From Virgibacillus indicus (GTDB lineage: Bacteria > Bacillota > Bacilli > Bacillales > Amphibacillaceae), in assembly GCF_002266285.1 (NCBI RefSeq), contig NZ_NPMS01000001.1, positions 186,001-250,000 of the forward strand: DNA of 64,000 nt, in the 5' to 3' direction. Both the position numbers and the translations under genes were made by a program. Under the pieces are notes generated by a model. The model was not told the origin of the DNA, did not search any database, and saw nothing but the letters and a program-made list of their open reading frames with translations. This document shows positions 44,870-53,526 of this stretch, one piece after another (the stretch's first letter is position 1; each line of letters begins with the position of its first letter).

Positions 44870-47212
44870 ATGAATGATAGAATTCTCCGTGTACTGGAAT
44901 TTAATAAAATAATTGAACAGTTAAACAGTCAGGCAGCTACAACACTCGGTAAAGATCTTGTTTCCCGCCTGAAACCATCTGCTGATATTGACGAGGTTAA
45001 AATGCTGCAGGAAGAAACGGATGAAGCTGCCCAGATTGTCCGGCTTAATGCCGCTATTCCTCTAGGGGGGATTGTTGATATCCGAGCGAGTCTTAAGCGA
45101 AGTGCCATTGGCGGTATTTTAACTACCGGGGAATGTCTGGATGTTTCTACAACAATTTATGGAGGCAGACAGGTTAAGAATTTTATTGATAATCTCGAAG
45201 AAGAATTGCCAATTTTAGCAGGTCAAGTTGAACAAATCACACCACTGAGAGAATTGGAAACCCATATCAACAGCTGTATTGATGATCATGGGCATGTAAT
45301 GGACAGTGCTTCACATAGGCTCCGAAGCATTCGTTCCTCGATCCGCACATTTGAAAGCAGAGTCCGTGATAAATTGGAAAGTTATACAAGGTCAAACAGT
45401 AATATGCTATCAGATGCGATCATTACCATCCGCAATGATCGTTACGTGCTGCCTGTGAAACAGGAATACCGTGGATCGATTGGTGGAATTGTCCATGACC
45501 AGTCAGCATCAGGTCAGACGTTATTTATGGAGCCAAAGGCTGTAGTGGATTTAAATAATCAGCTGCAGGAAGCGGCAATAAAGGAAAAACAGGAAATTGA
45601 AAAAATTTTAAAGGAATTAAGTGAGCATATTGCGTCAGAGGAAGCACCATTATATGAAAATGTGAAGGTACTGGCAAAAATCGATTTTATGTTTGCCAGA
45701 GCAAAGTTAGCAAGTAAAATGAAAGCAGCAAAACCGAAAATTAATAATAAGGGTTTCATTAAAATGCAGCAGGCAAGACATCCGCTGATTCCAATGGATG
45801 AGGTTGTTGCAAATGATATTGAGATAGGTGAGACATATACATCGATTGTAATTACAGGTCCGAATACCGGGGGAAAGACTGTAACATTAAAAATGGTTGG
45901 TTTATGTACATTAATGGCACAATCAGGTTTGCAGATGCCTGCACTGGATGGCTGTGAAATGGCAGTTTTTGACGATATATTTGCTGATATCGGGGATGAA
46001 CAATCGATTGAGCAGAATTTAAGTACATTTTCTTCCCATATGACCAACATTGTTAAGATTATAAATAAAGTTGATGATAATTCTTTGGTTTTATTTGATG
46101 AATTAGGTTCCGGAACAGATCCACAGGAAGGTGCAGCCCTGGCAATGTCTATTTTAGATGAAGTTGTCTCGAGAAATGCACGGGTAATTGCAACTACGCA
46201 TTACCCTGAATTAAAAGCTTATGGATACAACCGGGAGAATGTTATTAATGCATCCGTTGAATTTGATGTAGAGACACTGCAGCCAACCTATCGTTTATTA
46301 ATCGGTGTTCCCGGCCGAAGCAATGCATTTGATATTTCCAAGCGGCTGGGACTTGATGACAAAATAATCGACAGAGCAAAAGGCCATATCGGCGTTGATT
46401 CCAAAAGTGTTGAAAACATGATCGCCTCATTGGAAAAATCGCAGCTGAATGCGGAAAAGGATTATCAGGAAGCACATCAAACCCTGCTCGATAGCGAAAA
46501 ACTCCGCGAAGAACTAGAAAAAGAGTGGACGCAGCTGGAACAGAAACGAGAGAGGTTATATAAAAAAGCTGAAGAAAAAGCAGAAAAAGCGTTAAACAAA
46601 GCACGGGCAGAAGCGGAATTTATTGTAGAAGAAATCCGCAAAATGAAAACAACTGCTGGAATGAAAGAGCATGAATGGATTGAGGCAAGGAAAATGCTTG
46701 AGGAAGCTAAGCCAAGCCTGTCTGCCAAACCAAAAGAAAAACAGGCCGGGAGAAAATCTGAAACGAAGGAATTGCAGCCTGGGGATGAAATAAAGCTTTT
46801 AACTGCCAATCAAAAAGGTGAAGTATTAGAAAAAGTAAATGAAAATGAATACATGGTACAGGTTGGAATTATGAAAGTAAAAGTGAAACGAAATGATTTG
46901 CAGTTAATTGGCAAACAAAAACAAACGATCGAAAAGCCGTTGGCCACTATCAAAGGTTCTAACTATCATGTGAGCACAGAACTCGATCTTCGCGGGGAAA
47001 GATTTGAGGATGCCTTATTAAAGCTGGAAAAGTATATTGATGACGCACTGCTGGCAGGATATCCGAAAGCTTTTATTATACATGGAAAAGGTACTGGAGC
47101 GCTCCGGAAAGGTGTTCAGGAATTTGTGAAAAAGCATCCCCGAATCGCTTCCGCAAGAGCAGGTTCAATGGGGGAGGGAGGAAGCGGTGTAACCGTAATC
47201 GAGTTGAAATAA
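44870..47212 (+). CDS. mutS2: Endonuclease MutS2
   Basis: A 780-residue MutS-family ATPase without the mismatch-recognition domain. MutS2 has been linked to suppression of recombination and to rescue of collided ribosomes. The clamp and core helices span about 1-300. Walker A is [12 protein letters not shown] near 331-342, Walker [14 protein letters not shown] near 408, and a long coiled coil lies at about 510-620. The KOW-like region is near 640, and the C-terminal Smr nuclease domain (about 705-780) has [12 protein letters not shown] and HGKGTGALR. The start at 44870 is in frame, while an ATG 4 nt earlier is not. Confidence 0.95.
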   Translation: MNDRILRVLEFNKIIEQLNSQAATTLGKDLVSRLKPSADIDEVKMLQEETDEAAQIVRLNAAIPLGGIVDIRASLKRSAIGGILTTGECLDVSTTIYGGRQVKNFIDNLEEELPILAGQVEQITPLRELETHINSCIDDHGHVMDSASHRLRSIRSSIRTFESRVRDKLESYTRSNSNMLSDAIITIRNDRYVLPVKQEYRGSIGGIVHDQSASGQTLFMEPKAVVDLNNQLQEAAIKEKQEIEKILKELSEHIASEEAPLYENVKVLAKIDFMFARAKLASKMKAAKPKINNKGFIKMQQARHPLIPMDEVVANDIEIGETYTSIVITGPNTGGKTVTLKMVGLCTLMAQSGLQMPALDGCEMAVFDDIFADIGDEQSIEQNLSTFSSHMTNIVKIINKVDDNSLVLFDELGSGTDPQEGAALAMSILDEVVSRNARVIATTHYPELKAYGYNRENVINASVEFDVETLQPTYRLLIGVPGRSNAFDISKRLGLDDKIIDRAKGHIGVDSKSVENMIASLEKSQLNAEKDYQEAHQTLLDSEKLREELEKEWTQLEQKRERLYKKAEEKAEKALNKARAEAEFIVEEIRKMKTTAGMKEHEWIEARKMLEEAKPSLSAKPKEKQAGRKSETKELQPGDEIKLLTANQKGEVLEKVNENEYMVQVGIMKVKVKRNDLQLIGKQKQTIEKPLATIKGSNYHVSTELDLRGERFEDALLKLEKYIDDALLAGYPKAFIIHGKGTGALRKGVQEFVKKHPRIASARAGSMGEGGSGVTVIELK

Positions 47213-47326
47213 TTGCAGGGTCCAGTAATTGGTGGATAGCTGGATACTCTGTCTATCAGCTATCCGATGGGAATGGCTTAGTGATTATTGGTATTTGGAG
47301 AGAAAGCGGAAAGGAATGTTCTGCAG

Positions 47327-47734
47327 ATGAATGATTTCTGGGAAAATATTATTGTGGAAACAGCCGCAAGATACAGTGTGGTAATTTTATGTACGATTGT
47401 ATTTTTGGCTGTTTTCGAACTTGTTACAAGCTATAAAAACTGGTCGGAAATTAAAAGTGGAAATTTTGCAGTAGCAATGGCAACTGGTGGAAAAATCTTT
47501 GGGATTGCAACAATTTTCCGCTATTCCATAGAACATAATGACACAATGCTGCAAAGTATCGGCTGGGGAACAATTGGTTTCATTTTGCTTTTATTAGGAT
47601 ATTTCATTTTTGAGTTTTTGACACCAACCATTAATATTGATGAAGAAATTGGCAAGGGGAATAAAGCGGTTGGTTTTATTTCCATGATGATTTCGATTGG
47701 GTTATCATTTGTTATCGGTGCAAGTATTGGATAA
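47327..47734 (+). CDS. yshE: YshE, DUF350 membrane protein
   Basis: A 135-residue membrane protein of the DUF350 family. Four hydrophobic segments are visible (about 14-32, 47-65, 75-95 and 112-133), and SGNFAVAMATGGKIFGIA (about 44-61) is the family core. The ATG at 47327 is favoured because AAAGGA lies about 11 nt before it; an upstream in-frame TTG (47288) would add 13 residues with no good site. Function is unknown. In B. subtilis it lies between mutSB and lcfA, as here. Confidence 0.85.
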   Translation: MNDFWENIIVETAARYSVVILCTIVFLAVFELVTSYKNWSEIKSGNFAVAMATGGKIFGIATIFRYSIEHNDTMLQSIGWGTIGFILLLLGYFIFEFLTPTINIDEEIGKGNKAVGFISMMISIGLSFVIGASIG

Positions 47735-47746
47735 GGGGAGATTATT

Positions 47747-47830
47747 ATGGTTTTGGAAAGACTGGCTAAAATTATGATCGTTGTAGCAATTATATTTTTA
47801 ATTGTAGGGGTCATTTATATGATTAAATAA
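47747..47830 (+). CDS. Small hydrophobic protein of 27 residues
   Basis: A short ORF with ATG at 47747 and TAA at 47828-47830. AAGGGGAG (47733-47740) lies 6 nt before the ATG, overlapping the yshE stop region. The peptide begins MVLERLAKIM and continues with an almost uninterrupted hydrophobic run (about residues 9-25) ending in Lys, the profile of a single-helix membrane miniprotein with its basic residues near both ends. It lies 12 bp after yshE and is probably co-transcribed. No family is recognised. Confidence 0.6.
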   Translation: MVLERLAKIMIVVAIIFLIVGVIYMIK

Positions 47831-47847
47831 AAAATATTACGTAAAAT

Positions 47848-47876
47848 TTCAAAAAATAGAAATTAATCGGTATAAT
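47848..47876 (+). promoter_or_regulatory. lcfA promoter
   Basis: TTCAAA (47848-47853) and a perfect TATAAT (47871-47876) are separated by 17 bp, 32 bp before the lcfA start. No FadR operator is seen here, unlike the fadR promoter. Confidence 0.6.
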
Positions 47877-47908
47877 GATGATAAAATAGTAATAAAGGAG
47901 GAGAATTT

Positions 47909-49606
47909 ATGTCAAACGAAAAAATGTGGCATACACATTATCCATCAGAAATACCAACAAGCATCACGTATGACAGAAAGCCCTTACATGCCTATTTGGA
48001 TGCAAGTGCTGAACGTTACGGAGAAAAGAAAGCGCTTTATTTTATGGGAAAGGAAATGAGTTTCAGACAGCTTCAGAGCGAAGCACGAAAAATGGCGCGT
48101 TATATGCAGTCACTTGGACTAAAAAAAGGGGATAAGGTTGCAATCATGCTTCCAAACTGTCCACAGGGAGTAATCAGTTATTACGCAGCCCTCATGTCCG
48201 GTGCAATTGTTGTACAGACAAATCCGCTGTATACAGAGCGGGAACTGGAATATCAGCTCAAGGATTCTGATGCCAAGGTAATTGTATGTCTGGATATTCT
48301 TTTGCCGCGGGTAACAAATGTACGTGGAAATACATCTGTGCAGCATACGATTGTTACAGGTATTAAGGATTATCTGCCATTTCCAAAGAATCTTATTTAT
48401 CCATTTATTCAAAAGAAGCAATATAATATGGTTGTAAAAGTCGAACAGAGTGAAGAAACCCATGTCTGGAATAAAATGATCGAACAATCTTCAGAGGATT
48501 ATCAACAGGTAGATGTTAACCCTGAGAAAGACCTGGCATTGCTGCAATATACCGGTGGAACTACTGGGTTTCCAAAAGGTGTAATGCTGACACACTATAA
48601 TCTGGTGGCAAATGTCCAGATGTGCAAAGCCTGGTTATATAAAACGAAGGAAGCACAGGAAGTAGTACTAGGCGTTTTGCCGTTCTTCCATGTGTATGGA
48701 ATGACTACGGTAATGAATATGTCTATTATGCAAGGCAATAAAATGATTTTAATGCCAAAATTTGATGCAGAAGATGTGCTGAAAACAATTCATAAACAAA
48801 AACCAACCTTATTTCCTGGAGCACCAACAATTTATATTGGTCTGTTAAATCATCCAGATTTATCGAAATATGATCTGTCATCCATTGAAGCATGTATAAG
48901 CGGGTCTGCTCCATTGCCTGCTGAAGTGCAGGAAAGTTTTGAGAAGGTGACAGGTGGAAAACTGGTGGAAGGATATGGTCTTACTGAAACATCTCCGGTA
49001 ACCCACGCAAATTTTGTCTGGGCTAATCGGATAAATGGAAGTATTGGGGTTCCATGGCCTGATACCGATTCTAAAATATTCAAAATGGAAACAGCGGAAG
49101 AAGCTGAGGTTGGTGAAGTTGGAGAAATTGCAGTTAAAGGACCGCAGATAATGCAAGGATATTGGAATAATCAGGAAGAGACAGATAATGTGTTAAAAGA
49201 CGGCTGGCTATTTACAGGTGATTTAGGCTATATGGATGAAAACGGGTATTTCTATGTGGTCGATCGAAAGAAAGATATGATCATTGCCGGGGGCTATAAT
49301 ATTTATCCAAGAGAAGTGGAAGAAGTTTTATATGAACACGAAGCAGTACTTGAAACAGTGGTGGCCGGAATACCTGATCCATACCGCGGAGAGACAGTAA
49401 AAGCCTATGTTGTATTGAAAGAAGGGCATTCGATAAGTGAAGATGAACTTAATACCTATTGCAGAAAACATCTGGCAGCATACAAAGTTCCAAGAATATA
49501 TGAATTTCGGGATGAACTGCCAAAAACAGCCGTTGGAAAAATTTTAAGAAGAAAGCTGGTTGATGAAGAAAAAGAAAAACAGCTTGAAGATAGCAATACA
49601 ATATGA
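47909..49606 (+). CDS. lcfA: Long-chain fatty acid-CoA ligase
   Basis: Activates fatty acids to acyl-CoA with ATP for beta-oxidation. The 565-residue ANL-superfamily enzyme has the P-loop LQYTGGTTGFPKGVM (about 211-225), the adenylate-binding EGYGLTETSP (about 354-363), the hinge motif WLFTGDLGYMDENGYFYVVDRKKDMI (about 431-456) and the catalytic Lys in PKTAVGKILRRKL (about 536-548). AAAGGAGGAG precedes the ATG. In B. subtilis lcfA begins the lcfA-fadR-fadB-etfBA operon; here fadR has its own promoter 230 bp downstream. Confidence 0.94.
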   Translation: MSNEKMWHTHYPSEIPTSITYDRKPLHAYLDASAERYGEKKALYFMGKEMSFRQLQSEARKMARYMQSLGLKKGDKVAIMLPNCPQGVISYYAALMSGAIVVQTNPLYTERELEYQLKDSDAKVIVCLDILLPRVTNVRGNTSVQHTIVTGIKDYLPFPKNLIYPFIQKKQYNMVVKVEQSEETHVWNKMIEQSSEDYQQVDVNPEKDLALLQYTGGTTGFPKGVMLTHYNLVANVQMCKAWLYKTKEAQEVVLGVLPFFHVYGMTTVMNMSIMQGNKMILMPKFDAEDVLKTIHKQKPTLFPGAPTIYIGLLNHPDLSKYDLSSIEACISGSAPLPAEVQESFEKVTGGKLVEGYGLTETSPVTHANFVWANRINGSIGVPWPDTDSKIFKMETAEEAEVGEVGEIAVKGPQIMQGYWNNQEETDNVLKDGWLFTGDLGYMDENGYFYVVDRKKDMIIAGGYNIYPREVEEVLYEHEAVLETVVAGIPDPYRGETVKAYVVLKEGHSISEDELNTYCRKHLAAYKVPRIYEFRDELPKTAVGKILRRKLVDEEKEKQLEDSNTI

Positions 49607-49625
49607 GCGTAATGCTCTTTTTTTC
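49605..49625 (+). terminator. Weak terminator after lcfA
   Basis: A short 4-bp GAGC/GCTC stem with a 5-nt loop is followed by seven T residues. The T tract is good but the stem is weak, so partial readthrough into fadR is likely. Confidence 0.4.
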
Positions 49626-49648
49626 CATAAGCATGTACAAGCTGCCAG

Positions 49649-49677
49649 TTGACAGTTTACTAAGGAGACGTTAGAAT
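49649..49677 (+). promoter_or_regulatory. fadR-fadB-etfBA promoter
   Basis: A consensus TTGACA (49649-49654) and TAGAAT (49672-49677) are separated by exactly 17 bp. Transcription would start near 49684. Confidence 0.8.
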
Positions 49678-49684
49678 AAAAATA

Positions 49685-49702
49685 TGAATGACTATTCATT
49701 CA
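49685..49702 (+). promoter_or_regulatory. FadR operator
   Basis: TGAATGACTATTCATTCA matches the B. subtilis FadR consensus TGAATGAMTANTCATTCA at every position. It covers about +1 to +18 of the promoter, so bound FadR would block transcription of its own gene and of fadB and etfBA. Long-chain acyl-CoA would release it. Confidence 0.9.
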
Positions 49703-49741
49703 GTTTAGTCCATAAACGCTGTCAGATGTGAGGGAAGTAAA

Positions 49742-50323
49742 ATGAAGAAGAACAAACCGAAGTATAATCAGATCATCGAAGCTGCAGTTGAAGTTATTGC
49801 AGATAATGGATACCATGCATCACAAGTATCCAAAATTGCAAAAAAAGCAGGGGTGGCGGACGGGACAATTTATCTTTATTTTAAAAATAAGGAAGATATC
49901 CTGGTTTCGGTGTTTGAAGAAAAAATGGGGCAATTTATAGAACAAATTGCTGAAAGCATTACAAACAAGAAAAATGCAGAAGATAAATTGCTTACATTAA
50001 TTGAAATGCATTTACGCCAGCTTTCAGATGATCATAATCTTGCTATTGTTACCCAGCTTGAACTGCGCCAGTCCAATACTGTTTTACGATTGCAGATAAA
50101 TGAGGTTTTAAAACCTTATTTAGTAGTAATTGACACAATTATTAAAGAAGGTATGGAAGAAAAGTTATTTCGTCCGGGCTTGAACACACTTCTCGTACGG
50201 CAAATGATATTTGGCACGCTTGATGAGATAGTCACTAATTGGGTTATGAAAGAACGAAAATATAACCTGCTCAATCAGGCATCGCATATTCATAATTTAC
50301 TAATAAGTGCTATTTCAAAATAA
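49742..50323 (+). CDS. fadR: TetR-family fatty acid degradation regulator FadR
   Basis: A repressor of beta-oxidation genes that leaves DNA when it binds long-chain acyl-CoA. The 193-residue protein has a TetR helix-turn-helix (about 9-55, with IADNGYHASQVSKIAKKAGVADGTIYLYFKNKE) and an all-helical ligand-binding domain. The sequence closely parallels B. subtilis FadR (YsiA). The match is reinforced by a consensus FadR operator 40 bp upstream, which indicates autoregulation. fadB follows after 60 bp. Confidence 0.93.
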   Translation: MKKNKPKYNQIIEAAVEVIADNGYHASQVSKIAKKAGVADGTIYLYFKNKEDILVSVFEEKMGQFIEQIAESITNKKNAEDKLLTLIEMHLRQLSDDHNLAIVTQLELRQSNTVLRLQINEVLKPYLVVIDTIIKEGMEEKLFRPGLNTLLVRQMIFGTLDEIVTNWVMKERKYNLLNQASHIHNLLISAISK

Positions 50324-50383
50324 TAAACAAGTTTAAAATTTTATGTATTTAATTTATAATAGAGAAAAAAGGGGGTATAAGCG

Positions 50384-51157
50384 TTGGAGACAATTGCATA
50401 TGAACTGAAAAATAATGTTGCATACTTAACAATTCAAAGTCCGCCTGCAAATGCATTATCTAGTAATCTATTGCAGGATCTTGCCAGGTATCTTGATAAT
50501 GTTGAGCAGCAGGAGGAAGCCAAGGCAATTGTTTTAACAGGAGAGGGAAAATTCTTCTCAGCTGGAGCAGATATAAAAGAATTCACATCATTGCAGAACG
50601 CATCTGATTATGAATCTTTGTCCGTTAAGGGGCAGGAGTTATTTGATAGAATAGAAGGTTTCCAGATTCCTGTAATTGCTGCAATTCATGGAGCTGCTTT
50701 GGGTGGAGGGTTAGAGCTTGCAATGGCCTGTCACATTAGAATTGTTGCTGAAAATGCGAAATTAGGATTACCTGAGCTTTCTTTGGGCATTATTCCTGGT
50801 TTTGCAGGGACACAAAGATTGCCACAATATGTTGGGACTGCAAAAGCATATGAAATGATTCTTTCAGGTGAACCAATAAGCGGAAGCGAAGCAAGTGTGC
50901 TGGGGCTGGCAAATAAAGCGGTTGCTGAAGAAGAATTAATCAAAGAAACTGTAAAGCTGGCAGAGAAAATAGCAGCTAAAAGCAAACCATCAATTAACCG
51001 TGTAATGAAACTGATTCCATTTGCAAAAACAGAACAATTCGCTGCCGGCACAAAAGCTGAAGCAAAAATGTTTGGCGAAATATTTGGTTCTGAAGATGCA
51101 AAAGAAGGTGTGCAGGCCTTCATGGAAAAAAGAAAACCTAGCTTCAAAGATAAATAG
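50384..51157 (+). CDS. fadB: Enoyl-CoA hydratase
   Basis: Hydrates trans-2-enoyl-CoA to 3-hydroxyacyl-CoA in beta-oxidation. The 257-residue crotonase-family protein has the oxyanion-hole segments GKFFSAGADIKEF (about 56-68) and HGAALGGGLELAMACHIRI (about 103-121). The two catalytic glutamates sit in GLELAMAC and in LPELSLGIIPGFAGTQRL (about 132-149). The start is TTG, 8 nt after a GGGGG site. Position between fadR and etfB matches B. subtilis fadB (YsiB). The chain-length preference cannot be read from the sequence. Confidence 0.9.
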   Translation: METIAYELKNNVAYLTIQSPPANALSSNLLQDLARYLDNVEQQEEAKAIVLTGEGKFFSAGADIKEFTSLQNASDYESLSVKGQELFDRIEGFQIPVIAAIHGAALGGGLELAMACHIRIVAENAKLGLPELSLGIIPGFAGTQRLPQYVGTAKAYEMILSGEPISGSEASVLGLANKAVAEEELIKETVKLAEKIAAKSKPSINRVMKLIPFAKTEQFAAGTKAEAKMFGEIFGSEDAKEGVQAFMEKRKPSFKDK

Positions 51158-51176
51158 GTAAAGGGAGGATTATTAT

Positions 51177-51950
51177 ATGAATATCTATGTTCTGTTAAAA
51201 AAGACGTTTGATACAGAGGAGAAGATAGCTGTATCTGGTGGCAAAATTGAAGATGATGGTGCTGAATTTATTATTAATCCGTATGATGAATATGCTGTGG
51301 AAGAAGCAATAAACCAGCGTGATGCACATGGCGGTGAAGTGACAGTAGTAACAATTGGGGATGAAGATTCCGAAAAGCAGCTGCGTACGGCTCTTGCTAT
51401 GGGAGCAGATAAAGCAGTTTTGATAAATACTGAAGATGATTTGGAAGATGGTGATCAATTTACTACAGCTAAAATTTTAGAGGCTTATTTTGAAGATAAA
51501 GAAGCCGATCTGATTTTGGCGGGAAATGTGGCAATTGATGAAGCAAGCGGACAAGTAGGACCGAGATTGGCTGAGTATTTGGGAATTCCATATGTGACAA
51601 CCATTACTGACCTGAAAATTGATGGAGAAAATGCAACCATCGAAAAGGATGTTGAAGGAGACGTTGAAATAATAGAAACCAGCCTTCCGTTACTTGTTAC
51701 GTGTCAGCAAGGGCTAAATGAACCAAGATATCCTTCATTGCCAGGAATCATGAAAGCGAAAAAGAAACCGCTTGAAGAGCTTGAGATTGATGATCTGGAT
51801 TTAGAAGAAGAAGATGTAGAACCAAAAACAAAAACAATCGAAATCTTTTTGCCTCCAGAAAAAGAAGCAGGAAAAGTTCTGGAAGGTGAAGTTTCAGATC
51901 AGGTAAAAGAACTTGTATCATTACTTAAAAATGAAAAGAAAGTATTATAG
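51177..51950 (+). CDS. etfB: Electron transfer flavoprotein beta subunit
   Basis: With EtfA it forms the FAD-containing carrier that takes electrons from acyl-CoA dehydrogenase. The 257-residue protein has the N-terminal NIYVLLKKTFDT opening, the AMP-binding domain, and the family motif near VDEASGQVGPRLAEYLG (about 121-137). The ETF signature-like segment near TCQQGLNEPRYPSLPGIMKAKKKPLE (about 179-204) is the recognition region for partner dehydrogenases. AGGGAGG precedes the ATG. It is 19 bp after fadB in the fadR operon. Confidence 0.95.
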   Translation: MNIYVLLKKTFDTEEKIAVSGGKIEDDGAEFIINPYDEYAVEEAINQRDAHGGEVTVVTIGDEDSEKQLRTALAMGADKAVLINTEDDLEDGDQFTTAKILEAYFEDKEADLILAGNVAIDEASGQVGPRLAEYLGIPYVTTITDLKIDGENATIEKDVEGDVEIIETSLPLLVTCQQGLNEPRYPSLPGIMKAKKKPLEELEIDDLDLEEEDVEPKTKTIEIFLPPEKEAGKVLEGEVSDQVKELVSLLKNEKKVL

Positions 51951-51976
51951 ATTCTTAAACAGGAAGGAGAATTGAC

Positions 51977-52951
51977 ATGACCGAAAAAATACTGGTTATT
52001 GGGGAAGCAAGGGATGGAGAATTACGTAATGTATCATTTGAAGCAATCGCTGCTGCGAAAAAGATAAATGCTGATGGAGAAATCGTGGGGGTTATCTGCG
52101 GAAATGAAGACTTAAAAAGTCAGGCACAGGAAATGATCTATTATGGCGTTGACCGTGTAGTAACAATTCAGCACGATAATTTGGAAACGTATACATCAGA
52201 AGGGTATGGACAGGCTTTGCTGACAGTCATAAATGAAGAATCTCCTGATGGAATTGTCATGGGACATACATCTGCAGGAAAAGATTTATCACCAAAGCTT
52301 GCAACTAAATTAGAAACAGGATTGATTTCTGATGCTGTGGCTTTAGAATCTGATGGGGATAAAGTTCAATTTACCAGACCGATATATTCCGGAAAAGCAT
52401 TTGAAAAGAAAATAATAACAAGCGGGCTGACATTTGTTACCATCAGACCGAATAATATCCCGGCACTTGAGCGTGATGAATCACGTTCGGGCGATATCAG
52501 TTCAAAAGATGTAGATGTTACTGATATCCGTACAGTCATTAAAGATGTTATACGAAAAGCATCAGAAGGTGTGGATTTATCTGAGGCGAATGTTATTGTA
52601 GCAGGCGGACGTGGTGTGAAAAGTGCTGACGGCTTTAAGCCATTATATGAATTGGCTGAGGTTTTAGGAGGTGCGGTAGGTGCTTCGCGCGGGGCATGTG
52701 ATGCAGATTACTGTGACTACTCTCTGCAAATTGGCCAGACAGGAAAAGTAGTAACACCGGATTTATATATTGCAGTAGGAATTTCCGGAGCAATCCAGCA
52801 TCTCGCTGGTATGTCTAACTCGAAAGTAATTGTAGCGATTAATAAAGATGCAGAATCAAATATATTTAATGTAGCTGATTACGGTATTGTAGGTGACTTA
52901 TTCGAAGTTATTCCACTTCTAATTGAAGAAATTAAGAAAATTAAACAATAA
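51977..52951 (+). CDS. etfA: Electron transfer flavoprotein alpha subunit
   Basis: The FAD-binding subunit of ETF, 324 residues. The N-terminal alpha/beta domain (about 1-190) is followed by the FAD domain (about 200-324), which contains IVAGGRGVKSADGF (about 209-222), GGAVGASRGACDA (about 232-244), IGQTGKVVTPDLYIAVGISGAIQHLAGM (about 252-279) and NKDAESNIFNVADYGIVGDLFEVIP. These are the FAD-contacting signatures. AAGGAGA precedes the ATG. It ends the fadR-fadB-etfB-etfA unit. Confidence 0.96.
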   Translation: MTEKILVIGEARDGELRNVSFEAIAAAKKINADGEIVGVICGNEDLKSQAQEMIYYGVDRVVTIQHDNLETYTSEGYGQALLTVINEESPDGIVMGHTSAGKDLSPKLATKLETGLISDAVALESDGDKVQFTRPIYSGKAFEKKIITSGLTFVTIRPNNIPALERDESRSGDISSKDVDVTDIRTVIKDVIRKASEGVDLSEANVIVAGGRGVKSADGFKPLYELAEVLGGAVGASRGACDADYCDYSLQIGQTGKVVTPDLYIAVGISGAIQHLAGMSNSKVIVAINKDAESNIFNVADYGIVGDLFEVIPLLIEEIKKIKQ

Positions 52952-52955
52952 ATGC

Positions 52956-52998
52956 TTAAAGAAACCTGATCACACTGCTGATTAGGTTTCTTTAATGA
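52956..52998 (+). terminator. Terminator after etfA
   Basis: A 17-bp stem with one mismatch (52956-52972 with 52979-52995) has a 6-nt loop; the T tract is short. Confidence 0.75.
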
Positions 52999-53049
52999 AG
53001 TATAAACGTCGCTAAACAGACACTTACGTATTTATTTTTAAGCAAACTA

Positions 53050-53079
53050 TTCGCAAGTATAAATCAACGATGATATACT
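53050..53079 (+). promoter_or_regulatory. trxA promoter
   Basis: An extended -10 (TG-A-TATACT, -10 hexamer 53074-53079) has a weak TTCGCA -35 at 53050-53055. It lies about 40 bp before trxA. Confidence 0.5.
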
Positions 53080-53118
53080 CATCTTAAGAATTAATGCTTG
53101 ATGAAGGAGGAAAAATAA

Positions 53119-53433
53119 ATGGCAATTGTAAATGTAACTGATCAAAATTTCACAGAAGAAACTTCTAAAGGTCTAGTATTGGCTGATTTTTGGGCGCCTT
53201 GGTGTGGTCCTTGTAAAATGATTGCTCCAGTTCTCGAAGAAATTGATGGAGAAATGGAAGAAAAAGTTCAAATCGTAAAACTTGATGTAGATGAAAATCA
53301 GGAAACTGCTGGTAAATTTGGTGTGATGAGCATACCGACATTATTGCTTTTCAAAGATGGTAATGTTGTAGATCAGGTAATCGGTTTTCAGCCAAAAGAA
53401 GCACTAGTTGATTTAATTAACAAACATGCCTAA
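53119..53433 (+). CDS. trxA: Thioredoxin
   Basis: The general cytosolic dithiol reductant. The 104-residue protein is full length, with the active site WCGPC at residues 28-32 and the cis-proline in SIPTLLLF near 74. AAGGAGG precedes the ATG. It is monocistronic, with its own promoter and a terminator behind. Placement between etfA and uvrC is conserved with B. subtilis. Confidence 0.97.
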   Translation: MAIVNVTDQNFTEETSKGLVLADFWAPWCGPCKMIAPVLEEIDGEMEEKVQIVKLDVDENQETAGKFGVMSIPTLLLFKDGNVVDQVIGFQPKEALVDLINKHA

Positions 53434-53468
53434 TGCGTGTATAATAGAATTATGAATGAAAGCCAAAG

Positions 53469-53504
53469 AATCCCTTGTTGCCTCATGTAACAAGGGATTT
53501 TTAT
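53469..53504 (+). terminator. Terminator after trxA
   Basis: A perfect 11-bp stem (53469-53479 with 53489-53499, 9-nt loop) runs into a T stretch. Confidence 0.88.
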
Positions 53505-53526
53505 CGCAAAGGAATGAGAACCTGCT

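Noticed and set aside
45559..46050. Antisense ORF of 163 codons within mutS2
   Set aside because: It is the mirror frame of the conserved ATPase region, rich in Ser, Ile and Phe as antisense frames usually are.
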